Assembly (NCBI RefSeq): GCF_000017505.1
Contig: NC_009675.1
Location: forward strand, 1,364,001 to 1,428,000
DNA length: 64,000 nt
DNA from: Anaeromyxobacter sp. Fw109-5
Lineage (GTDB): Bacteria > Myxococcota > Myxococcia > Myxococcales > Anaeromyxobacteraceae
Reading direction: 5' to 3'
The position numbers and the translations under genes are program-made. A model generated the notes under the pieces. The model was not told the DNA's origin, searched no databases, and worked only from the letters and a program-made list of their open reading frames with translations. Of the stretch, positions 57,313 through 64,000 are shown one piece after another (the stretch's first letter is position 1; each line of letters begins with the position of its first letter).

Positions 57313-57789
57313 CTAGGGGAGCGCGGCGACGGAGGAGGTGTCGAGCCAGATCGCGCGGGCGAGCGCCTCCTCGAGCCACGCGAGGTGCCGCTGCTCGTCG
57401 TCGCCCGCCCGCTCGACGAGGGCACGCACGTCCGCAGGGAGGGGCGTCCCGAGCACCTTGCGGTAGACCGCCGTCGTGAGCTGCTCGTTCCAGCGCATCG
57501 CCTCGAGGAGCTCCTGGGCGTTCAGGCGGCGCAGCGGAGGCGTGAGGGCCCCGATGACCACGCCCTGCACGTCGGGCTCGACGTCCGGGGCGCGTCCGCC
57601 GAGCGCGTGGAGCGCCTCGTGGAGCGCGAGGGCGTGGCGCTGGTGCTCGACCTTGAAGCGCGCGAGCTCGCCGCCGATCGTCGTCCCCGCTCCCCCGACC
57701 CAGGCGATCGCCACGTCGTAGGCCTGGAGGGCGTCGATCTCGAGCTCCATCAGGCGCGACAGCTCGGCGATGACGTGCGACTCCTTCAT
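57313..57789 (-). CDS. Ferritin-like four-helix protein (copy 2)
   Basis: 158 residues. The same layout as its neighbour: AYDVAIAWV (about 23-31), ARFKVEHQRHALALHEAL (about 43-60), and GDDEQRHLAWLEEALA (about 129-144). The two copies align along their length with conserved metal-type residues but many other changes, so the duplication is not recent. It is divergent from the Nudix gene. Function is not known from sequence; metal binding is expected. Confidence 0.75.
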   Translation of the reverse strand: MKESHVIAELSRLMELEIDALQAYDVAIAWVGGAGTTIGGELARFKVEHQRHALALHEALHALGGRAPDVEPDVQGVVIGALTPPLRRLNAQELLEAMRWNEQLTTAVYRKVLGTPLPADVRALVERAGDDEQRHLAWLEEALARAIWLDTSSVAALP

Positions 57790-57945
57790 CCGGTCCTCAC
57801 TGTCGGAAACGTGCTCTTGTCGACCAGTGCGGTCCACGACCCCCTTGCAGGCAAAAGAGAGCCGGGGAGGCGCCCGGGAGGGGGGAGGGCGAGCGGGCGA
57901 GCGGGTTCCGCTTGCGCGCGCCCGGATCGGGCGCAGGCTTCCGGG

Positions 57946-58623
57946 ATGCCGAAGGTCGACGCCATCGAGGTCGTGGAGGACTACACGGACCGCGCCCGCT
58001 GCGACGAGGGCTTCCTGCGCCTCAAGCGCTACCGGGCACGGAACCGGCGCGCGGACGGCTCCGCCTCACCCGTCTACCCGATCGACGTCATCGACCGGCC
58101 GACGCTGGATGCCGTGGCGGTCGTCCTCTGGGCGCGCACGCGTCGCGGGATCGAGGTCCTCACCCGCAGGGGGCTCCGGCCGGCGGCCTACTTCCGCCGC
58201 GGAAAGCCCGCGGTGCTCCCCGAGCCCGAGTACCTGCTCGTGGAGGAGATCGTGGCGGGCGTGCTCGAGCCGGGCGAGCGGGGTCTCGACGCGCTGCGCA
58301 GGCGCGGCGCCGAGGAGGCTCGGGAGGAGGCGGGCATCGAGCTCGCGCCGGAGGCGCTCGAGCTGCTCGGCGGACCGTTCTTCCCGCTCCCCGGCATCGT
58401 CTCGGAGAAGATCCACCTCCTCGCCGGCGAGGTGGCGAGGCCGGACGGGGAGGGGAGCTACGAGGCGCCGCACGAGGGTGACGGCTCCCCGCTCGAGGAG
58501 GGCGCGCTGCTGACCTGGCGCGAGCTGGGCGCCGCCGTCGCGGCGTGCGAGTCCGGCGAGATCGAGGACGGCAAGACCGAGCTCGCGCTGCGGAGGCTCG
58601 CCGCGCGGCTCACGTGCCGTTGA
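57946..58623 (+). CDS. Nudix hydrolase
   Basis: 225 residues. The Nudix region is near 120-140 (LRRRGAEEAREEAGIEL), with the essential REEAG-type Glu pair and terminal Gly. The position of the usual Arg in the consensus is Glu here, so the box is slightly variant. Preceding residues (DRPTLDAVAVVLWAR) form the first strands of the fold, as in ADP-ribose pyrophosphatase-like members. It probably hydrolyses a nucleoside diphosphate derivative. There is no linked operon partner, and the ribosome site is weak. Confidence 0.8.
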   Translation: MPKVDAIEVVEDYTDRARCDEGFLRLKRYRARNRRADGSASPVYPIDVIDRPTLDAVAVVLWARTRRGIEVLTRRGLRPAAYFRRGKPAVLPEPEYLLVEEIVAGVLEPGERGLDALRRRGAEEAREEAGIELAPEALELLGGPFFPLPGIVSEKIHLLAGEVARPDGEGSYEAPHEGDGSPLEEGALLTWRELGAAVAACESGEIEDGKTELALRRLAARLTCR

Positions 58624-58636
58624 GCCCCCGCGGGCG

Positions 58637-59026
58637 CTAGTTGTTCGGCGCGCCCGCCTCGATCCAGCTCAGGATCACCACGCGCTCCGCACCGGTCACG
58701 GCGACCGGGAGCGCCGGGTGCCCCGAGAGCAGCCCGGACGCCGCCTGGTAGAGCGGGGCCGACTCGTTCGCCGGCGTCGCGAGGTTCTGCGACTGGATGA
58801 CGGCGTGGGCCGCGGCCTTGTCGCTCTGCGCGAAGGGCAAGCTGTCGGCGAGCCCCTCGGGCACGTGGCACGCGTTGCACCTCTGGACGAGGATCGGGTG
58901 GACCTCGCTGAAGGTGTGGTGGATCTCTCCGGCGCCGCCGGCGTCACCTTCGTCGTCGTCGCCGCAGGCGATCCCCGTCGCGACCACCGCCGCCAGCATC
59001 CACGGCCATCTCCTCGAAGGCGTCAT
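58637..59026 (-). CDS. Monoheme cytochrome c lipoprotein
   Basis: 129 residues from an ATG with GGGAGGGAG upstream. The signal peptide ends in a lipobox (ATGIAC, Cys about 21), followed by GDDDEGDAGG. One heme site, CNACH (about 51-55), is preceded by TFSEVHPILVQR, the usual start of small class I cytochromes. The C-terminal VVILSWIEAGAP helix is also typical. It should sit in the outer membrane or periplasm as an electron carrier. It follows the decaheme gene, but a strong terminator lies between them. Confidence 0.88.
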   Translation of the reverse strand: MTPSRRWPWMLAAVVATGIACGDDDEGDAGGAGEIHHTFSEVHPILVQRCNACHVPEGLADSLPFAQSDKAAAHAVIQSQNLATPANESAPLYQAASGLLSGHPALPVAVTGAERVVILSWIEAGAPNN

Positions 59027-59100
59027 CGTCTCCCTCCCGGCGAGAACAGGTTTGGGACGAGGCGAGCGGACGGCGACCTCCGCCCGAGCCGGCTGCCCGT

Positions 59101-59140
59101 AAGAAACGAGTGCCCGACCGGAGGATCCGGTCGGGCACTC
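59101..59140 (-). terminator. Intrinsic terminator of the decaheme gene
   Basis: A perfect 14-bp stem (GAGTGCCCGACCGG and CCGGTCGGGCACTC) with the five-base loop AGGAT. On the minus strand it is followed by GTTTCTTA, a T-rich run. It lies 27 bases beyond the decaheme stop, and the downstream monoheme gene begins 75 bases later, so the two genes are probably not one transcript. Confidence 0.8.
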
Positions 59141-59166
59141 CCGCCCCCGAGGGCTCCACCGATCGG

Positions 59167-61455
59167 CTACTGCTGGATCGGGTGCGCCTGGTTGAGGTCG
59201 AACGCCGTCCCTGGGCCGTGGCACACCGCGCAGCCCGCGTCGGTCGGCTGCGCCCCGCCGGAGTGGAGGCACTCCTCGCTGTTCAGCTCGGCGAGGGTGT
59301 TGCACGCCGGCAGCCCCGTCCCCTCGAACCGGGTCTGGTCGTGGCAGGCGGTGCAGACCGCGATCGTGGCCGGGACCTCCGTGTCCGCGCCGAACAGCGT
59401 CGTGTCGAAGACCGCGGCGTTGAGCGGCAGGTTCCAGGTGTTCGCCACGTGGCAGATGGCGCAGTTCGCGGTCGTGTTCGGGATCTCACCGGGGAACGTG
59501 TGCGGGGTGTTCCCGAAGCCGTAGATGGTGACCTCCTCGCCGCGGATCCCGGCCGCGTGGATCTCGTGGATCATCCGCTTGAAGTCGATCGACTCCGCGG
59601 GCGTGCCCGCGCCCGGGCTGCCCGTCCCGCGCCGCCCGGCGTCGGTGGCCCGCGGGTTGTGGCACACCGCGCAGACCTGGATGACGTTGTTGCGGTTGGC
59701 CCCGTGCGCGGAGAGGTAGCCGTGGCAGGCGTCGCACTTCTGGACGTCGACCACCTGCCGGCGGTCCGCCGCCGCGCCGCCGCCGACGCCGAAGTTCCGG
59801 ATGGCGTTCTCGACCGGCATCTCCTCGCCGTTCAGGATCGGGTGACCCTCGAGGTGGACCGACGCGCTCGTGACGTCCGCCGGGATCGCCGCCGTCGCGC
59901 GCAGGTCGTACACGCCCGGCTGGCCTGCCACCGGCGTGACGTTGCTGGTCACGGCGGGCGCCGTGCCTCCCGTGGGCGTCGCGACGATGGGGACCCGCAG
60001 CGGCTGCCCCGGAGACGTCGCGCCGGAGCCCTGGTTCGTGTAGTCCGTCGTCGGCCACCCGAACATCGCGTTGAGCGACGCGCCCTGCGTGGTGTAGGCG
60101 GCGTCGGTCTCGAGCGCGTACGCGGAGTTGTCGGGCTTGCGCACCGCGAACCGCACCACCGGGACTCGATCGTCACCCACGGTGACGTTCATGATGTCGT
60201 AGCGGAACGCCTTCGCCTGCTCGGAGAGCGGCACGTGCCGCTGCTGGATGTCCGCCGCGGTGTGGCACCCGGCGCAGTTGGCGGTCGCAGGCTGGCTGAG
60301 GATGTGGTTGCACAGCGCGGGCGGCGCCGCCGTCGCCGTGCCGCAGTCGGGCAGCCCGGCCTGGGCGAAGCGGACGTTGTCGTGGCAGGAGGTGCACGCC
60401 GCCGCGGACGGCCGCGTGTTCCAGCGCGCCGCGTCCTCGCCCTGGTGGCAGAGCGCGCAGTCGCGCACGTCGTTGATGAAGCCGGCGTCGTAGACGTGCA
60501 CGCCCGCCGCCGGATCGGTGCTCGTCGCCTGGCGGAAGCCGACGATGGTGTACGGCGCGCCGGCCCCCTGCGCGGACGGGAGGTCGCCGCCCATGTGGAT
60601 CTTGTGGACCATCACCTTGAAGTCCACGGTGTTGCCGGTGTCCGGATCGGTGGACTGCGGCGAGTGGCAGGTCTGGCAGACCGTCACCCCGAGCCGCTCG
60701 TCGTGGGCGTTGACCGCGGGCGCGTGGCACCGGTTGCAGGCCTGCAGGCTCACGACCTCGTCCTTCGCGGCCGTCCCACCGGCGGGGATGAAGTTCACCG
60801 TGTCGGTCGACGACGAGGTCGCCGCCTCACCCGCCGCAGTGTGGCGCGTCAGCCAGATGCCGGCCGTGTGCGTCGCGGCGCGGTCGACCTGTGCGCCCGC
60901 CGGGAGGGCCGCGAGCGTGTAGCGGTAGACGCCGTCCCCCTGGTGCGTCAGCCGTTGATCGAGCGTCGCGTCCGTGGGCGCCTGATCGAACGTCGCCTGA
61001 TCCGCGCTGGCCTGGACCGGTTCGTTCACCCCCTCGCCCTCGCGCTGCCACTGGCGGCCAGTCTGCGGGCGCGTGTAGTACGAGGTGTAGTCGCCCGCCT
61101 CGGCGTCGAGCTTCGAGAGCGTGATCCGCGGCACGCTCGTCCACGGGAAGGTCTGGGGCGTCGCGGCGCCGTTCTTGATCTCCTGCACGAGGGTGGTCAC
61201 GGCGGTCGTGCCGTCCGTCACCTTGAACGTGACCGTGGGGGCGCCTCCGCCCTCGGGGATGTCGACCCCCTGGATGTCCACCTTGAGCGCGCCGGTCTGG
61301 ATGGCGGCGTTGTCGCCCAGGGCTCCGCCTCCTCCTCCTCCTCCGCCGCCGCCACCACCGCCGCCGTCGTCGTCGTCGTCGCCGCAGCCGGCGGCGAGCG
61401 CCATCATGATCGCCACGGCGATGCTCCACGCCGCCCCTCGGACACGCCAAGTCAT
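59167..61455 (-). CDS. OmcA/MtrC-type decaheme c-type cytochrome lipoprotein
   Basis: 762 residues from an ATG with GGAGGACG directly upstream. The signal peptide ends in the lipobox LAAGC (Cys about 24). This is followed by GDDDDD, then 14 consecutive Gly, then a beta-rich domain (about 45-230). Ten CxxCH motifs are present in order: CNRCH, CQTCH, CALCH, CTSCH, CAGCH, CDACH, CAVCH, CAICH, CTACH and CAVCH. They fall in two pentaheme groups separated by a second beta-rich domain, the MtrC/OmcA layout. Such proteins pass electrons to extracellular metals or other acceptors. There is no adjacent porin (MtrB) or MtrA-like gene in the window. It is monocistronic by its terminator. Confidence 0.95.
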   Translation of the reverse strand: MTWRVRGAAWSIAVAIMMALAAGCGDDDDDGGGGGGGGGGGGGGALGDNAAIQTGALKVDIQGVDIPEGGGAPTVTFKVTDGTTAVTTLVQEIKNGAATPQTFPWTSVPRITLSKLDAEAGDYTSYYTRPQTGRQWQREGEGVNEPVQASADQATFDQAPTDATLDQRLTHQGDGVYRYTLAALPAGAQVDRAATHTAGIWLTRHTAAGEAATSSSTDTVNFIPAGGTAAKDEVVSLQACNRCHAPAVNAHDERLGVTVCQTCHSPQSTDPDTGNTVDFKVMVHKIHMGGDLPSAQGAGAPYTIVGFRQATSTDPAAGVHVYDAGFINDVRDCALCHQGEDAARWNTRPSAAACTSCHDNVRFAQAGLPDCGTATAAPPALCNHILSQPATANCAGCHTAADIQQRHVPLSEQAKAFRYDIMNVTVGDDRVPVVRFAVRKPDNSAYALETDAAYTTQGASLNAMFGWPTTDYTNQGSGATSPGQPLRVPIVATPTGGTAPAVTSNVTPVAGQPGVYDLRATAAIPADVTSASVHLEGHPILNGEEMPVENAIRNFGVGGGAAADRRQVVDVQKCDACHGYLSAHGANRNNVIQVCAVCHNPRATDAGRRGTGSPGAGTPAESIDFKRMIHEIHAAGIRGEEVTIYGFGNTPHTFPGEIPNTTANCAICHVANTWNLPLNAAVFDTTLFGADTEVPATIAVCTACHDQTRFEGTGLPACNTLAELNSEECLHSGGAQPTDAGCAVCHGPGTAFDLNQAHPIQQ

Positions 61456-61809
61456 CGTCCGTCCTCCTTCGTGCACCGAGGGTCACGTGCCGCGGAAGAT
61501 CGCTCTGGACCGAGCGCACACACGTGCCCGCGGCGAAGTTGCCCGCGTTCAGGGCACGGTGCACCACAACCGGGAGAGAAGGCAGGCCCCGCGGCGGGGC
61601 GAGACGCATGCGGAGCTACCCGGCGGGCCGCGGCACGGGCGGGCGGACGGGGCAAGGTGTCGCGCGGCAGCGTACGCCTCGTGAATTTACGCGCAGGACG
61701 TGCGTGCGCAAGCCGCGCGGCGGCGCCCGCTCGCCCCGCCGCCGGTCGAGCGCCCGCACCGCGCGACGGCGAATTGCGCAGACCGCGGCGAGCCGGGAAG
61801 ATTCACTGC
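61456..61809. other. 354-bp divergent intergenic region
   Basis: It lies between the decaheme cytochrome and the fumarase/aspartase-like gene, reading away from each other. No gene is evident. GTGAATTTACGCG near 61679-61691 is the most AT-rich patch and may mark a promoter or regulator site, but I cannot assign one. Confidence 0.4.
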
Positions 61810-63255
61810 ATGGCAAACGATCGTTCCCGGCGCCGTCGCGGCGCGCGGCGCGCGGCGCCCGCGAATCCGCGGACGCGCGTGGAGAAGGACACCATGGGCG
61901 AGATGACGGTGCCCGCCGACGCGCTCTACGGCGCGCAGACGGCCCGCGCCGTCGAGAACTTCCCCATCTCCGGCCTCCGCGCCCACCCGGCGTTCGTCGA
62001 CGGCACCGTGCGCGTGAAGCTCGCGGCGGCGCGCGTGAACGCCAGGCTGGGGCTCCTGCCCCGCGCGAAGGCGCGGGCCATCGAGGCGGCCGCGCGCGAG
62101 GTCCTCCGGGGCGAGCACCGCGAGCACTTCGTGGTGGACGTCTACCAGGCCGGCGCGGGCACCTCGCACAACATGAACGTGAACGAGGTCCTCGCGAGCC
62201 GCGCGACGGAGCTCCTGGGCGGGCGGCGCGGGCAGCCGCTCGTCTCCGCGAACGACGACGTCAACATGGCGCAGTCCACGAACGACGTCGTCCCCACCGC
62301 CATCCGGCTCGCCGCGCTCGAGCTCGCGCCCGCCACCATCGACGCGCTCGGCACGCTCGCCGGTACGCTCGAGGAGAAGGCGCGCGCGTGGGAGGGCGTC
62401 GTGAAGTCCGGGCGCACGCACCTCATGGACGCGACGCCGATCCGGCTCGGGCAGGAGGTCTCCGGCTGGGCCGCCGCCCTCCGCGCCGCCGGAGGGCGGA
62501 TCCGGGACGCGCTGCCGGAGCTCTCGGTCCTCGGCCTCGGCGGCACCGCCGTCGGCACGGGGCTGAACGCCCATCCGCGCTACGCGAGGCTCGTGGTCGC
62601 GGAGCTCGAGGCGCTGACCGGCGTCCCGCTCACCCCGTCGCCGAACCTGTTCTACGCGATGCAGTCGCTCGCTCCGGTCGTGGCGCTCTCCGGCGCGCTC
62701 CGCACCGCCGCGCTCGAGCTGCTCCGCATCGGGGGCGACGTCCGGCTCCTGGGCAGCGGCCCGAACACCGGCCTCGGCGAGCTGAGGCTCCCGGCGGTGC
62801 AGCCTGGCTCGTCCATCATGCCCGGCAAGGTGAACCCGTCGATGGCCGAGATGCTCGCCATGGTGTCCTACCAGGTGGTCGCGATGGACGCGGGGATCGC
62901 CTGGGCCGCGAGCGGCGGGCAGCTCGAGCTGAACGTCATGATGCCGCTCGTCGCGTGGGACCTCTGCCACGCGCTCGAGATCCTCGCGAACGCCGTGCGC
63001 GCGTTCGACCTCCGCTGCGCGCGCGGGCTCGAGGCCGACGAGGCGCGGGCCCGTCACTACGCGGAGCGCACGGTGAGCCTCGCGACCGCGCTCGCGCCGC
63101 GGCTCGGGTACGCCGCCGCCGCCGAGATCGTGAAGGAGTCGGTGCGGACCGGCCGCTCCATCGTGGAGGTGGCCGTGTCCCGCGGCGGCCTGACGGAGCG
63201 GGAGGCCCGGCGGATCCTGGATCCAGGCAAGCTCACGCGGCCTGGCAGGGCTTGA
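61810..63255 (+). CDS. Class II fumarase/aspartase family enzyme
   Basis: 481 residues, typical of the family (about 460-480) plus an Arg-rich N-terminal leader. TVPADALYGAQTARAVENF near 33-51 and the signature SSIMPGKVNPSMAEM near 336-350 establish the superfamily. NDDVNMAQSTNDVVPTA near 153-169 is closer to aspartases than to E. coli FumC, whose usual reading is NDHVNMSQSSND. So it could be a fumarase of the third subgroup or an aspartate ammonia-lyase; sequence reading alone does not settle it. It is divergent from the decaheme gene, and the next gene starts 18 bp after its stop. Confidence 0.85.
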   Translation: MANDRSRRRRGARRAAPANPRTRVEKDTMGEMTVPADALYGAQTARAVENFPISGLRAHPAFVDGTVRVKLAAARVNARLGLLPRAKARAIEAAAREVLRGEHREHFVVDVYQAGAGTSHNMNVNEVLASRATELLGGRRGQPLVSANDDVNMAQSTNDVVPTAIRLAALELAPATIDALGTLAGTLEEKARAWEGVVKSGRTHLMDATPIRLGQEVSGWAAALRAAGGRIRDALPELSVLGLGGTAVGTGLNAHPRYARLVVAELEALTGVPLTPSPNLFYAMQSLAPVVALSGALRTAALELLRIGGDVRLLGSGPNTGLGELRLPAVQPGSSIMPGKVNPSMAEMLAMVSYQVVAMDAGIAWAASGGQLELNVMMPLVAWDLCHALEILANAVRAFDLRCARGLEADEARARHYAERTVSLATALAPRLGYAAAAEIVKESVRTGRSIVEVAVSRGGLTEREARRILDPGKLTRPGRA

Positions 63256-63273
63256 TGGCGGTATCATCTGCCC

Positions 63274-64000
63274 GTGCCACGCCTCGGCGAGCTGCTCGTG
63301 CAGGAGGGGACGTGCGATCCGGACGCGATCCGCGGCGCGCTCCGCAACCAGGTCATCTTCGGCGGACGGCTGGGGACGAACCTCCTGGAGATGGGCGCGA
63401 TCGCCGAGGACGCGCTCGCCGCGGCGCTGGGCCGGCGCCACCGGCTGCCCGCGCTCTGCGGCGAGCTCCCGCTCGAGCCGAAGGCCCTCTCGCTCCTGCG
63501 CGCAGAGGTCGCCGACCGCCACGACGTCGTGCCCTACCTCGTCGCGGATCGCCGCCTCGCGATCCTCGCCTGCGATCCCTCGAACCTCCGCATGCTCGAC
63601 GAGGTCGCCTTCGCCACCGGCAAGCAGGTGCACCCCATCGTCGTGCCGGAGGCGCGCCTCTGGACGCTCCTCAGGCGAGCCTACGGCGTCGCGCGGCAGC
63701 TCCGCGGCATCGACGTGGAGTTCGGGTCGCTGAAGGACGGGGGGGCACCCGCGGTCGCGCCGCGCGCCGCCCCCCCTCCGCCCGGCGCCGCCCCGGACCT
63801 CCTCGGCGAGGGGGACTTCGAGGCGCTCTACGCGCGGAGGGGCGCGTTCGAGCTCCAGCCGCCCCGGGGACGGGCGATGGGGAGTGGGCCGGACCAGGCC
63901 GGTCGCCCTCCGCTCGCCGGCGGGACCGCGGCGCGCGGTCCGGCTCCGGCCGCCGCCGAGCCCGCCGGGGGAGCGGCGCGGGACGAGCCGCCGGACGACA
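63274..64000 (+). CDS. GspE/MshEN-domain protein (partial)
   Basis: 242 codons from a GTG (PRLGELLVQEGTCDPDAI) to the window edge, still open. The first 145 residues match the N-terminal domain of type II secretion/pilus ATPases (MshEN): FGGRLGTNLLEMG, HDVVPYLVADRRLAIL and CDPSNLRMLDEV. Then a Pro/Ala-rich linker begins. No ATPase domain is visible yet. In Myxococcota many MshEN proteins lack it and carry other domains, and MshEN can bind cyclic di-GMP. The rest lies outside the window. Confidence 0.75.
   Translation, partial: MPRLGELLVQEGTCDPDAIRGALRNQVIFGGRLGTNLLEMGAIAEDALAAALGRRHRLPALCGELPLEPKALSLLRAEVADRHDVVPYLVADRRLAILACDPSNLRMLDEVAFATGKQVHPIVVPEARLWTLLRRAYGVARQLRGIDVEFGSLKDGGAPAVAPRAAPPPPGAAPDLLGEGDFEALYARRGAFELQPPRGRAMGSGPDQAGRPPLAGGTAARGPAPAAAEPAGGAARDEPPDD

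Noticed and set aside
61315-61385. Run of CTC/GCC/GTC triplets as a regulatory microsatellite
   Set aside because: It encodes the GDDDDD and 14-Gly linker after the lipobox of the decaheme cytochrome, a common low-complexity spacer in lipoproteins. Codon mixing (GGC, GGT, GGA) argues against recent slippage.
59110-61800. Very long plus-strand frame covering the decaheme gene and running into the fumarase-like gene
   Set aside because: Only the part from 61810 has recognised motifs. The rest is Arg/Val-rich shadow opposite the ten heme motifs.

Overview
The window is about 64 kb of very GC-rich DNA with tightly packed genes, many ATGA/GTGA start-stop overlaps, and no rRNA, tRNA, CRISPR array or insertion sequence that I could recognise. 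Gene content points to a Myxococcota bacterium, most likely Anaeromyxobacter or a close relative. The evidence is an ElbD-type ether-lipid megaenzyme, a full cbb3 oxidase operon, an OmcA/MtrC-type decaheme lipoprotein and a large exopolysaccharide locus. The taxon is an inference from these families, not from a marker gene.

Left end (1-7593, all minus strand): a four-gene operon with an NAD-dependent epimerase, a HAD phosphatase, a LarA-like protein and a large multidomain reductase-ligase-carrier-acyltransferase that runs off the left edge. It resembles the myxobacterial elb ether-lipid cluster. It is followed by a small envelope protein (7785) and a molybdopterin oxidoreductase (8262-10262).

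Respiratory block (10522-19218, all plus): ccoN, a ccoO carrying an extra C-terminal cytochrome c domain, a heme-less ccoP remnant, ccoQ, ccoG, a ccoH fused to a YtkA-like domain, a SafE-type membrane protein, ccoI and ccoS. These are the structural and assembly genes of a cbb3 oxidase, but with its c-heme domains redistributed. The CcoI copper ATPase contains a 396-bp hexanucleotide array (66 units) encoding a 132-residue Thr-Pro/Ser/Ala tract inside its ATP-binding domain.

Exopolysaccharide block (about 20608-53753): a Wzx/Wzy-type locus broken into many short units on alternating strands. It holds a YjbH-like outer-membrane protein, a nucleotide-sugar dehydrogenase, several glycosyltransferases, acyltransferases, a flippase, a polymerase/ligase, two secreted beta-helix proteins, a deacetylase-like protein, an initiating sugar transferase, an aminotransferase, a CapD/FlaA1-type dehydratase and a Wzc-like tyrosine autokinase. 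Within it, a NAD synthase-like protein, an asparagine synthetase, an acyl carrier protein and a GNAT form one minus-strand operon. It is divergent from an acyl-AMP ligase and is probably a sugar-decoration module.

Right end (54003-64000): aconitase B, two tandem ferritin-like proteins, a Nudix hydrolase, a monoheme and a decaheme cytochrome lipoprotein separated by a terminator, a fumarase/aspartase family enzyme, and the start of a GspE/MshEN-domain protein cut by the right edge.
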